Origin: Alphaproteobacteria bacterium
GTDB lineage: Bacteria > Pseudomonadota > Alphaproteobacteria > Rickettsiales > UBA6187
Assembly (NCBI GenBank): GCA_024280585.1
Contig: JAJRPW010000200.1
Location: forward strand, 1-5,898
Direction: 5' to 3'
Length of the DNA stretch: 5,898 nt
This document shows, piece after piece, positions 1-5,274 of this stretch (its first letter is position 1; each line of letters opens with the position of its first letter). The translations under genes were made by a program, and so were the position numbers. The notes under the pieces are model-generated. The model was given only the letters and a program-made list of their open reading frames with translations, was not told the DNA's origin and did not search any database.

Positions 1-71
1 CACCAGAGCTTGCCCACAGGGTGCGTTTCACCGCCCAGATCAATAGAGATAAAGATTTCCCAGTCAGTCAT
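1..71 (-). CDS. hipA: HipA-family Ser/Thr kinase toxin, N-terminal fragment
   Basis: Only the first 23 codons are in the window; the gene runs off the left edge. The visible residues begin MTDWEIFISIDLGGETHPVG and continue to KLW, which is the typical opening strand and turn of the HipA N-terminal subdomain. Known HipA proteins phosphorylate a protein target such as glutamyl-tRNA synthetase and are neutralised by HipB. No catalytic residue is visible here, so activity cannot be judged. The chosen ATG overlaps the hipB stop codon by 8 nt and has a GGAG 6 nt upstream. Because of a 15-bp tandem duplication, two further in-frame ATGs lie upstream at 86 and 101, giving the alternative start MPEKKMPEKKMTDW. 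The one at 86 has an identical ribosome binding site. The family call rests on the opening residues plus the HipB partner. Confidence 0.8.
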   Translation of the reverse strand, partial: MTDWEIFISIDLGGETHPVGKLW

Positions 72-420
72 TTTCTTCTCCGGCATTTTCTTCTCCGGCA
101 TTTTTAGGCGCGCGCGGCAGACGGATACGCTTGGGTAGATTTTCTTCCTCAAGTGTTCGTCCAACAGCATCATGCTGGAGATCAGCCAAATCGGCCAGCC
201 GGTCACTCAGTCCCAGAACAAACAGGACGGAGGCATAAATTCCCAAAGAGACGCTTCCGTCGCCCTTTTCAATCCGCGTCAATGTAGCGCGGCTGGTCCC
301 GGCCCGCTCGGCCATCAATTCCATAGGTATGCGCCGCCGCAACCGCCCGTCACGGATGTCCTGACCAAGTTTTCTCAGCGCCTTCTTAATAGGCAATGGC
401 AAAGGGGTTCTAGAGCGCAT
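64..420 (-). CDS. hipB: HipB-like XRE-family antitoxin and repressor
   Basis: A 118-residue protein with a Cro/C1-type helix-turn-helix at about residues 18-70. It includes the pattern MAERAGTSRATLTRIEKGDG, where the scaffold and recognition helices fit the XRE family. HipB proteins bind operators in their own promoter and sequester the HipA kinase; the hipA start immediately downstream, overlapping by 8 nt, supports this role. The start ATG is preceded by TGAGGATAAA, a good Shine-Dalgarno at suitable spacing. The C-terminal tail is acidic and repetitive (AGEEN twice, then D), produced by a tandem 15-bp duplication at 71-100. The first residues are basic. Codon use is GC-richer than the AT-rich promoter in front of it. 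Confidence in an XRE regulator is very high; the HipB assignment depends on the partial HipA. Confidence 0.88.
   Translation of the reverse strand: MRSRTPLPLPIKKALRKLGQDIRDGRLRRRIPMELMAERAGTSRATLTRIEKGDGSVSLGIYASVLFVLGLSDRLADLADLQHDAVGRTLEEENLPKRIRLPRAPKNAGEENAGEEND
71..100 (-). repeat. 15-bp tandem duplication spanning the hipB end and hipA start
   Basis: Two perfect copies of TTTTCTTCTCCGGCA (plus strand) lie head to tail at 71-85 and 86-100. Read on the minus strand each unit contains GGAGAAGAAA followed by ATG, so both the hipA ribosome binding site and its start codon are duplicated in frame. In the hipB frame the same unit encodes the repeated AGEEN tail. Confidence 0.95.
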
Positions 421-461
421 TTTATCCTCATAACGTAATATATATAATACAGAAACAATAC

Positions 462-485
462 TAATGTATCATATAATATACATTA
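462..485. promoter_or_regulatory. Putative HipB operator (inverted repeat)
   Basis: A perfect inverted repeat, TAATGTAT, 8-bp spacer, ATACATTA, lies 42 bp upstream of the hipB start and overlaps the likely -10 box. The 8-bp gap equals the spacing known for the E. coli HipB operator (TATCC-N8-GGATA), although the half-site differs. A third half-site copy, AATGTATA, lies at 503-510. The GTATT motif also recurs on the minus strand at 461-457 and 450-446, 11 bp apart. Binding by this HipB is inferred from position and symmetry. Confidence 0.5.
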
Positions 486-510
486 TAGGTTAAAAATCAA
501 CCAATGTATA
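482..510 (-). promoter_or_regulatory. Candidate hipBA promoter
   Basis: A perfect -10 hexamer TATAAT sits on the minus strand at 487-482. The matching -35 position (510-505, TATACA, 17-bp spacer) is poor. An alternative pairs TTGATT (500-495) with the AT-rich hexamers near 478-472. Either choice puts transcription start inside or just past the inverted repeat at 462-485, consistent with autorepression. Confidence 0.4.
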
Positions 511-545
511 GCAAAAATCCTTGAATATTTTGATTGCTTGATCAT

Positions 546-1145
546 TCATTCTTCCAAAATCACTTTGCGGAAGGTCAGGGAAATCCGCCGCCCGCGTTCA
601 ATTTTGAAGCCATCAACCTTGTCTGATTTTCTGGCGGGGATACAGTGAGTCCACTCATAACGCGCTTCATCCGCAAAAACGGCCAGACTGCGCTCTTCCA
701 GAAAAACATCCTTTTTCTCTCCTGTTACAGGATTGGCAAATTGCATGATACATGATGATCCAAGACTTAAAGAGGCAATGGCAGTGGTAAAACAGGTTGT
801 GCGATCTACGTGAGCAGAGATTCCTTGTCCGGGCATATATTCATTAATAATGACCTGATCTGGTATGTCAGGGAAAAGGCCATCTGCGTTAAGTTTACGA
901 CCCAAGCGATCAAGCCACGAAGGTAGCTCCCCCAAATAGGTGTCTGGGGACACGGCTCTGGTTTGATAATCATATTTATAGCCGTAATGCTGGGTGCGAC
1001 GTTTAAGATCACTGAGCCAAGGCTTCTGATCAATTTTAGCAATGAATGCACTTTCTTCGTCCCGTGTAATGAAATCGGGAATATAGGACAGACCCTGAAT
1101 ATTCGGAGCGGTTTCTTCTTCAATGTCGAATAACAAGCCGGTCAT
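546..1145 (-). CDS. AlkB-like 2-oxoglutarate/Fe(II) dioxygenase
   Basis: A 199-residue protein of the AlkB fold. AlkB enzymes use 2-oxoglutarate, O2 and Fe(II) to remove alkyl groups oxidatively from damaged bases in DNA or RNA. The iron-binding triad is visible as H112-x-D114 in the segment NEYMPGQGISAHVDR and H167 in YEWTHCIPAR. The 2-oxoglutarate-binding arginines are R187 and R193 in RRISLTFR, matching the family pattern R-x-N-x-T-F-R with serine at the usual Asn position. Length is close to that of bacterial AlkB. The start ATG overlaps the DUF488 stop as ATGA with only a weak ribosome binding site, so translation is probably coupled. Substrate cannot be decided: nucleic-acid repair is the family default, but several AlkB homologues act on other substrates. 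I leave the symbol empty because this divergent form is not clearly E. coli-type alkB. Confidence 0.88.
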   Translation of the reverse strand: MTGLLFDIEEETAPNIQGLSYIPDFITRDEESAFIAKIDQKPWLSDLKRRTQHYGYKYDYQTRAVSPDTYLGELPSWLDRLGRKLNADGLFPDIPDQVIINEYMPGQGISAHVDRTTCFTTAIASLSLGSSCIMQFANPVTGEKKDVFLEERSLAVFADEARYEWTHCIPARKSDKVDGFKIERGRRISLTFRKVILEE

Positions 1146-1594
1146 AGATGAACAATTTCAACCGACGTTTGCCACTCGTGCTGTAAATATTCAGCCAATA
1201 AGCGCCTGTGGCAATTCTGCTCCGTTTTACAGGCGCAGAGGAAACAAGCTTCATCGACTTCATCGGGCTTTAGGATATTGGCAATATTACGATGATTGAT
1301 GAGGTCTATATACTGCACCTCATAATCATCCCAACTGATGCGGTTATCCTTGTAAGCTTTAAGGATATCCTTGGAAGGCGCTAAATCCTCGCGGTATTCG
1401 TAATCAACACCAACAATCTCCTTTACAAAATAGGGCATATCTTTCTTCTTCGCAAAACCCGATAATTGAGAACTAGCCCAGAGCCTTGTATCAATGACTT
1501 TCTTTACATCCGCTTGTTTCAACCGTCCAAAGAAATCCTCCGCGCTGGAGCCTGTAAAGCCGATGGTGAATATTTTTATGGTTTTCTCACTCAT
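1142..1594 (-). CDS. DUF488 family protein
   Basis: A 150-residue protein of the DUF488 family, whose biochemical role is not established. The family pattern is clear: an N-terminal strand FTIGFTGSSAEDFFGRL, then IDTRL with QLSGFAKK, then the C-terminal CFLCACKTEQNCHRRLLAEY. The last contains C117, C120, C122 and C128-H129-R130, conserved in the family and plausible for metal binding or redox chemistry. I choose the ATG at 1594 (MSEKTIKIFTIG). A TTG at 1618 would add eight residues, but no family conservation covers them and no ribosome binding site precedes it. The only purine-rich motif, AAGGA, is too far from the ATG, so initiation looks weak or unusual. The gene is first in an operon with the AlkB-like gene, overlapping by 4 nt (ATGA). 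The arrangement suggests a shared job in nucleic-acid damage response, by inference only. Confidence 0.85.
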   Translation of the reverse strand: MSEKTIKIFTIGFTGSSAEDFFGRLKQADVKKVIDTRLWASSQLSGFAKKKDMPYFVKEIVGVDYEYREDLAPSKDILKAYKDNRISWDDYEVQYIDLINHRNIANILKPDEVDEACFLCACKTEQNCHRRLLAEYLQHEWQTSVEIVHL

Positions 1595-1674
1595 TATAGA
1601 AAAACGATTGTCCTTCAATTTTTATTTTGTGGTATAGAGATGCTATCGTTTACAGGTGATACGAATTTTCCAAC

Positions 1675-1707
1675 TAACGTTACACCCTTTTTTTAAGGGA
1701 GGCGTTA
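1675..1707. promoter_or_regulatory. Hairpin-forming sequence in the divergent intergenic region
   Basis: An inner stem CCCTT (1685-1689) and AAGGG (1695-1699) encloses a five-T loop. An outer pair, TAACG (1675-1679) and CGTTA (1703-1707), is separated from it by a 5/3 internal loop. TAACGTTA at 1675-1682 is also palindromic on its own. It lies 34 bp before the plus-strand gene at 1741, so it would be in that gene's leader or act as a protein site between the divergent genes. I could not identify a convincing promoter for either gene in 1595-1740. Confidence 0.35.
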
Positions 1708-1740
1708 TTTATTAAACTCGGAGAACATAAGTGAGATCAT

Positions 1741-2697
1741 ATGATTGTAAAATATAAATATTCTGTGGAAGGTGACCTTAGATTTCAAAGCGACCTTGCC
1801 TTTGAATATAAGAAGAGAGGCTATGAATTTGAAATAGATGAACAGGGTTTTTTAACTGGGATATATGTTTCAGTTAGGACCGAGGCAGATAAGTATGCCC
1901 CTCAGATTACCACGCTCACTAACGATGTCGCAAAATACCATATTCACATTAAAGATGAACCCACAGCTATCTTTATTAAAGAGGAAATTCGAAATCTTGA
2001 GGGCATACTGAGCTTATTTGGCATGAATGAAATTGATTTAACATACCCTGAAATTTCATGGATTCCAGAGAATGCAGAGGAAAAAGAAAAAATTCATATG
2101 CCAAAATACAAAGCAGGTATTAGCAAAGAAAAACCTATTTCTGAACCTTTGCCTCCAGACCTTATGGCGCGCGCGATAATGATAGCTTTCGACAGTTTCG
2201 ATTGGCAGATACCTTTCACTTTTTACCGCAAGGCAATGGTTGATTATAAAAATGGCTGGTTTTTGGAAGCATGTTACGATTATTATTTCTTGCTCGAATA
2301 TCTTTTTTCTGATGGAAAATTTAAAACAAATGAAGTTAAGAAAAATTTTATAGCTTCACCGGAATTACAAGGTGCAATCAAGAAGGTATTGGATGACAAA
2401 AGTACAATTAAATACCTACAAACAGTCTCACAGAAAAAATATGATAAAATTCTGAATGGCAAAAGCGCAGAGGAAATCTCTGATTTTTTTGTAGATTTAC
2501 GCGGCAAAATTCATCATCAAAGCAAAAAGTATAAGAAAGGATGGCATCCGGCTAACCAACAGGATTTCAAATTTGAGGCAGAGCTTTTCACAAACGTATG
2601 TTTTAATTTAATGATGCAGACGGCCAACGATCTTATGTTTAGTAGTGATGTGGATGTAAAAGCTATTAAATGTAAACAGAAGACTTCCGCAGCTTAA
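1741..2697 (+). CDS. Hypothetical protein with possible C-terminal HEPN domain
   Basis: I do not recognise this 318-residue protein as a named family. It has no signal peptide or membrane segment. The N-terminal part (about 1-110) looks alpha/beta. A charged, proline-containing linker follows (about 108-140). The C-terminal part (about 140-305) is mostly helical and rich in aromatic and lysine residues. Near its end is FFVDLRGKIHHQSKKYKKGW, where R254 and H259 form R-x4-H in a helix followed by another long helix. That is the signature of HEPN domains, whose members are often metal-independent RNases in toxin-antitoxin and defence systems, though non-catalytic versions exist. The ATG is the first in-frame start after a TGA at 1732; GTGAG just upstream is a weak ribosome binding site. 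Base composition is AT-rich, unlike hipB. It is transcribed away from the DUF488-AlkB operon. Coding status is secure; the HEPN call is tentative. Confidence 0.8.
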   Translation: MIVKYKYSVEGDLRFQSDLAFEYKKRGYEFEIDEQGFLTGIYVSVRTEADKYAPQITTLTNDVAKYHIHIKDEPTAIFIKEEIRNLEGILSLFGMNEIDLTYPEISWIPENAEEKEKIHMPKYKAGISKEKPISEPLPPDLMARAIMIAFDSFDWQIPFTFYRKAMVDYKNGWFLEACYDYYFLLEYLFSDGKFKTNEVKKNFIASPELQGAIKKVLDDKSTIKYLQTVSQKKYDKILNGKSAEEISDFFVDLRGKIHHQSKKYKKGWHPANQQDFKFEAELFTNVCFNLMMQTANDLMFSSDVDVKAIKCKQKTSAA

Positions 2698-2701
2698 TTT
2701 A

Positions 2702-2851
2702 TCAAATCTGCGCTCTATTTCCAAAAGACGATTTCTTTGGTACTTTCCAGACCGGGAAATTTTTGATAACAATCATTCTCATGGCGGGATCGGTTCGCAA
2801 GGTGTCAATCAGGGCCTGCCACCGACTTAACAGTCTGGCGCTAATTTTGCT
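2702..2851 (-). pseudogene. Possible truncated coding remnant
   Basis: A 49-codon open frame ends at TGA (2704-2702), just past the end of the upstream plus-strand gene, and is closed upstream by a TAG at 2854-2852. It has no plausible start with a ribosome binding site; the only ATGs are internal. The translated segment ARLLSRWQALIDTLRTDPAM and the following RMIVIKNFPVWK has protein-like composition, and this patch is GC-richer than its surroundings. It may be the C-terminal end of a gene cut off by rearrangement near 2851, where a 13-bp palindrome (GCTCTATTAGAGC, 2849-2861) lies. I do not recognise the parent family. A chance open frame is the main alternative. Confidence 0.3.
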
Positions 2852-2908
2852 CTATTAGAGCGATAATATACCATATGAAATATCTTATGAGCCGATTAAA
2901 CTTCTTAT

Positions 2909-2989
2909 TTACCGCAAATTATGCAGTGAATATTGTTGCTTTTGCGGTGAATGCGGGCTATAATCACCTTAAAATATGCGGTGATTATA
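2909..2989. promoter_or_regulatory. Operator cluster upstream of fic (GCGGTGA-type repeats)
   Basis: Five related motifs crowd 81 bp. In plus orientation they are GCAGTGAAT (2923), GCGGTGAAT (2944) and GCGGTGATT (2978). In minus orientation they are TTACCGC (2909-2915) and AATCACC (2962-2968). The last plus and minus copies form a perfect 10-bp inverted repeat, TATAATCACC (2959-2968) and GGTGATTATA (2980-2989), with an 11-bp spacer. This repeat runs from the -10 box to the base before the start codon. ACCGCAAA (2911-2918) and TTTGCGGT (2941-2948) form a second inverted pair bracketing the -35 region. The likely binder is the C-terminal winged-helix domain of the Fic protein itself. Confidence 0.6.
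2936..2964 (+). promoter_or_regulatory. Promoter of fic
   Basis: TTGCTT (2936-2941) and a perfect TATAAT (2959-2964) are separated by 17 bp, a strong sigma-70 arrangement. Transcription would start near 2971, leaving about 19 nt of leader before the ATG at 2990. The -10 box is inside the left arm of the inverted repeat, so a bound regulator would block polymerase. Confidence 0.65.
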
Positions 2990-4102
2990 ATGTGGATTTA
3001 CGAACATACAGATTGGCCTAATTTTTCCTGGGACCAGGAAACTATAACCCCGTGCTTAATTAAAGTCAGGCATATACAGGGGCGCTTATTAGGCCGCATG
3101 CAGGCGCTTGGTTTTGATTTAAAGCAAGAAGCCAGCCTCAATACCTTAACTAACGATGTCATTAAATCTTCTGCCATTGAGGGAGAAATTCTTAATCCTG
3201 AAGAAGTGCGCTCATCGATTGCTAGAAGGCTTGGCATAGATATAGCCGGTCTTGTTCCTGCTGGACGCGATGTTGAGGGTATTGTCGAGATGATGCTCGA
3301 TGCAACACAGAATTTTGATAAGCCGCTAAGCGAAGGTCGTTTGTTTGATTGGCATGCAGCACTTTTCCCGACGGGCCGAAGCGGTATGCAGCGCATTACT
3401 GTTGGAGCTTATCGTCCAGAGGAAGCCGGTGCCATGCAGGTTGTTTCCGGTCCCATAGGGCGTGAGAAAGTTCATTTTGAAGCGCCTGCTGCTAAGGCAT
3501 TAAAAAAAGAAATGACAGCATTTTTAAAATGGCTAGATCAAGAATCAGATCTTGATGCAGTTATCAAAGCAGCAATCGCACATTTGTGGTTTGTAACTAT
3601 CCATCCTGTTGAAGATGGAAATGGTCGAATTGCGCGTGCAATTGCGGATATGGCACTTTCCAGAGCGGATAATACGCGTGAACGTTTTTATTCAATGTCT
3701 GCGCAAATTGAGGCAGAGCGTAAAGAGTATTATACGCAGCTTGAAGCGCAGCAAAAAAGCGATGTTGATATTACAAAATGGCTAATGTGGTTTTTAAAAT
3801 GTTTAGAGCGCGCCATTGAGGGGGCGGAAGAAACATTGGCTACCGTCCTTCATAAATCCAAATTATGGGATCATTTAAATCAAAAATCAGTAAACGATCG
3901 ACAGCGCCTGATCGTGAACAGAATGTTCGAAGACTTTAAAGGCCATATGAATACATCTAAGTACGCTAAAATAGCAAAGTGCTCTACAGATACGGCATTT
4001 AGGGACATAAAAGAACTTCTAGATATTGGTGCTTTCATACAAAATCCGGGGAGCGGGCGAAGCACAAGTTATCGTTTAGCAGACGTAGAAGACTTGGAAT
4101 AG
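2990..4102 (+). CDS. Fic family AMP-transferase, DUF4172-type N-terminus, C-terminal winged helix
   Basis: A 370-residue Fic protein. Fic enzymes usually transfer AMP from ATP to a hydroxyl side chain of a target protein. In order: the opening MWIYEHTDWPNFSWDQE typical of DUF4172; an inhibitory helix motif S60-S-A-I-E64-G65, matching (S/T)xxxE(G/N), as in class II Fic proteins with in-cis inhibition; the flap region GAYRPEEAGAMQVVSGPIGR with VHFEAP; the Fic motif H205-P-V-E-D-G-N-G-R213-I-A-R216; and a C-terminal winged-helix segment at about 300-362. The active-site His, Asp, Asn and Arg are present, but the usual Phe two residues after His is Val207. I start at 2990, not the in-frame ATG at 2951, because that one lies upstream of the -10 box and the conserved N-terminus begins at MWIYE. 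The ribosome binding site is weak (GGTGAT). Target unknown. Autoregulation through the upstream repeats is likely. Confidence 0.92.
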   Translation: MWIYEHTDWPNFSWDQETITPCLIKVRHIQGRLLGRMQALGFDLKQEASLNTLTNDVIKSSAIEGEILNPEEVRSSIARRLGIDIAGLVPAGRDVEGIVEMMLDATQNFDKPLSEGRLFDWHAALFPTGRSGMQRITVGAYRPEEAGAMQVVSGPIGREKVHFEAPAAKALKKEMTAFLKWLDQESDLDAVIKAAIAHLWFVTIHPVEDGNGRIARAIADMALSRADNTRERFYSMSAQIEAERKEYYTQLEAQQKSDVDITKWLMWFLKCLERAIEGAEETLATVLHKSKLWDHLNQKSVNDRQRLIVNRMFEDFKGHMNTSKYAKIAKCSTDTAFRDIKELLDIGAFIQNPGSGRSTSYRLADVEDLE

Positions 4103-4423
4103 CGTTTAACCGAACTTGATTTGATTGAGTTCTCGGGCGCTCATAAAAATGGGCGGTATATCCCGATGTAAAAAGAATCCCTGATAAAGCACTGTTATTT
4201 TTTAGAACAAAATTGCAAAACGTCCAATATCCGGAGCTTTGCGGTAATTTTATTGAGAGAAATAGGATAAAACTCTAAAACTACCCTGTAAAAAGGCCAT
4301 TAACAGTGAATATATGGCTGAGAATAGTTAGCACCAGACTACAACCCCTGCCACTTTCAGAGGATTAGCCCTCACCACGGCACACCCCTTAAATCACAAT
4401 TACAATAAAAGAGAGGGCTGGCA
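4103..4423. other. Intergenic region between convergent fic and secreted-protein genes
   Basis: There is no credible gene in these 321 bp. It contains TTTGCGGTAA (4238-4247), an exact inverse copy of TTACCGCAAA (2909-2918) in the fic operator cluster. It also has a separated inverted repeat, AGCCCTC (4367-4373) and GAGGGCT (4413-4419), with a 39-bp gap near the end of the minus-strand gene. A weaker pair, TCGGG and CCCGA, lies around 4132-4162. The T-run near 4197-4203 lacks an adjacent stem, so I do not call a terminator for either convergent gene. Confidence 0.5.
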
Positions 4424-4990
4424 TTACTGTTTTGGGTAAATCCTGTTTATGTGTATTATTTTTCTGGTTGGAAAACTTTGTAGATCAGGAGAGTTTGGCC
4501 ATGTGAGTATGCCAAGGCCATATTCTTTTTCTGAGAAAACCCCTTCATAATATTTAAGTTTTTTAAATCCCTCTTTGTATTCTTTAGGTTTTGAGAGATG
4601 AAAAATATTTTCTATTTGTTTTATTGCTTTTTCAGGGGACTCTATTTTTGTTGATAGTGTGCACACGCCATGTTCTATTCCCTCCAATACAGACTTTGAA
4701 AATGTAATTATGATGGTAAGGCCATTTTCTGAAATGCCAAATATTTTTAAAATTTCTCCTTCTTTGGGTTTTATTAATTCGTAATACTCATCAGTTTCAC
4801 TTAAGGGCATTTCGTAATATTTGTATTGAGAAATTATTTTTTCTATTAATTTAATATCTTCAAATTCTTCCAGACAGATATTTTGAAATGCAAAAAGCGT
4901 TGTTTTTATTTGGCCTTCTGAGGCCGCTGCCCTTTCGCTGAATGTCAAGGCGAACACAAGGAAAACTAGTATGGCAAAATTTAAGCGCAT
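4424..4990 (-). CDS. Secreted hypothetical protein
   Basis: A 188-residue protein whose family I do not recognise. The N-terminus MRLNFAILVFLVFALTFSER then AAASEG is a Sec signal peptide: a short basic start, a hydrophobic core at about 4-17, and an AAAS cleavage region near residue 23-24. There is no lipobox cysteine, so a soluble periplasmic or exported protein is expected. The mature part is acidic and lysine-rich, with only two cysteines (C39 and C110) that could form a disulfide in the periplasm. A central strand-rich segment, GISENGLTIIITFSKS, precedes a lysine- and tyrosine-rich C-terminal half. GAGG lies 8 nt before the ATG as a usable ribosome binding site. It is AT-rich, convergent with fic and divergent from the peptidase gene, and so probably monocistronic. 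Function cannot be inferred from context. Confidence 0.8.
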   Translation of the reverse strand: MRLNFAILVFLVFALTFSERAAASEGQIKTTLFAFQNICLEEFEDIKLIEKIISQYKYYEMPLSETDEYYELIKPKEGEILKIFGISENGLTIIITFSKSVLEGIEHGVCTLSTKIESPEKAIKQIENIFHLSKPKEYKEGFKKLKYYEGVFSEKEYGLGILTWPNSPDLQSFPTRKIIHINRIYPKQ

Positions 4991-5032
4991 TATGTTGGCC
5001 TCACTTTAGTAATTTGTAGTGCATTTGGGCGA

Positions 5033-5062
5033 AGTGTAGCTTAGTGCTGTTTGTGCAATCAA
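5033..5062 (-). promoter_or_regulatory. Promoter of the secreted-protein gene
   Basis: On the minus strand, TTGATT (5062-5057) and TACACT (5038-5033) are separated by 18 bp, a reasonable sigma-70 promoter. Transcription would start near 5026, giving a leader of about 35 nt before the ATG at 4990. Confidence 0.45.
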
Positions 5063-5274
5063 GAATGTTTCTCCAATAATTTTAGAGTTAAAAAACGGAG
5101 ATCACACAGACGTTTTATATTCTGGCTGTATTGTCTGTAATTCTTTTAGAGGACTCTCGGTGACCTCGATTGGGGCTTACGGGTAACCTGATCTTTGGCC
5201 CAGTCTAAAGCATGGGGTTTTATACTGACTAGTATCTGATAGCATAAGATTGAAGATATAAGGATTGTTATAGT
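5063..5274. other. Intergenic region upstream of the peptidase gene
   Basis: I see no gene and no strong plus-strand promoter here. The only symmetric element is ATACT (5222-5226) and AGTAT (5231-5235) around a 4-bp loop, about 40 bp before the peptidase start. TATACT (5221-5226) could serve as a -10 box, but no matching -35 is present at normal spacing. Confidence 0.35.

Noticed and set aside
172..438. A plus-strand open frame across hipB
   Set aside because: It is antisense to a well-supported XRE gene, has no ribosome binding site and shows no recognisable motif.
1595..1618. A TTG start giving DUF488 eight extra residues
   Set aside because: No ribosome binding site precedes it and the extra residues are outside the family pattern.
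1675..1707. An integron attC-like site suggested by AACGTTA and CGTTA
   Set aside because: The conserved R-box pattern GTTRRRY/RYYYAAC is not matched, and there is no integrase or cassette array in view.
2951..2989. An upstream in-frame ATG that would extend Fic by 13 residues
   Set aside because: It lies before the -10 box, so the transcript would not include it, and the conserved family N-terminus begins at the ATG at 2990.
2875..3021. A 48-codon plus-strand frame starting ATGAAATATCTTATG, overlapping the fic start
   Set aside because: It has no ribosome binding site and spans the fic promoter, operators and start codon, so it is most likely an accident of sequence.
4090..4200. A short minus-strand frame reading PPIFMSARELNQIKFG, resembling a transposase-like start or remnant
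   Set aside because: It is too short, stops after a few residues, and an overlapping frame is equally open; there is no terminal repeat or other transposase motif.
4325..4375. A tRNA-like stretch (AGTTAGCACCAGACTACAACC)
   Set aside because: The anticodon stem does not pair and no acceptor stem is present, so it is not a tRNA and cannot be shown to be a tRNA remnant.
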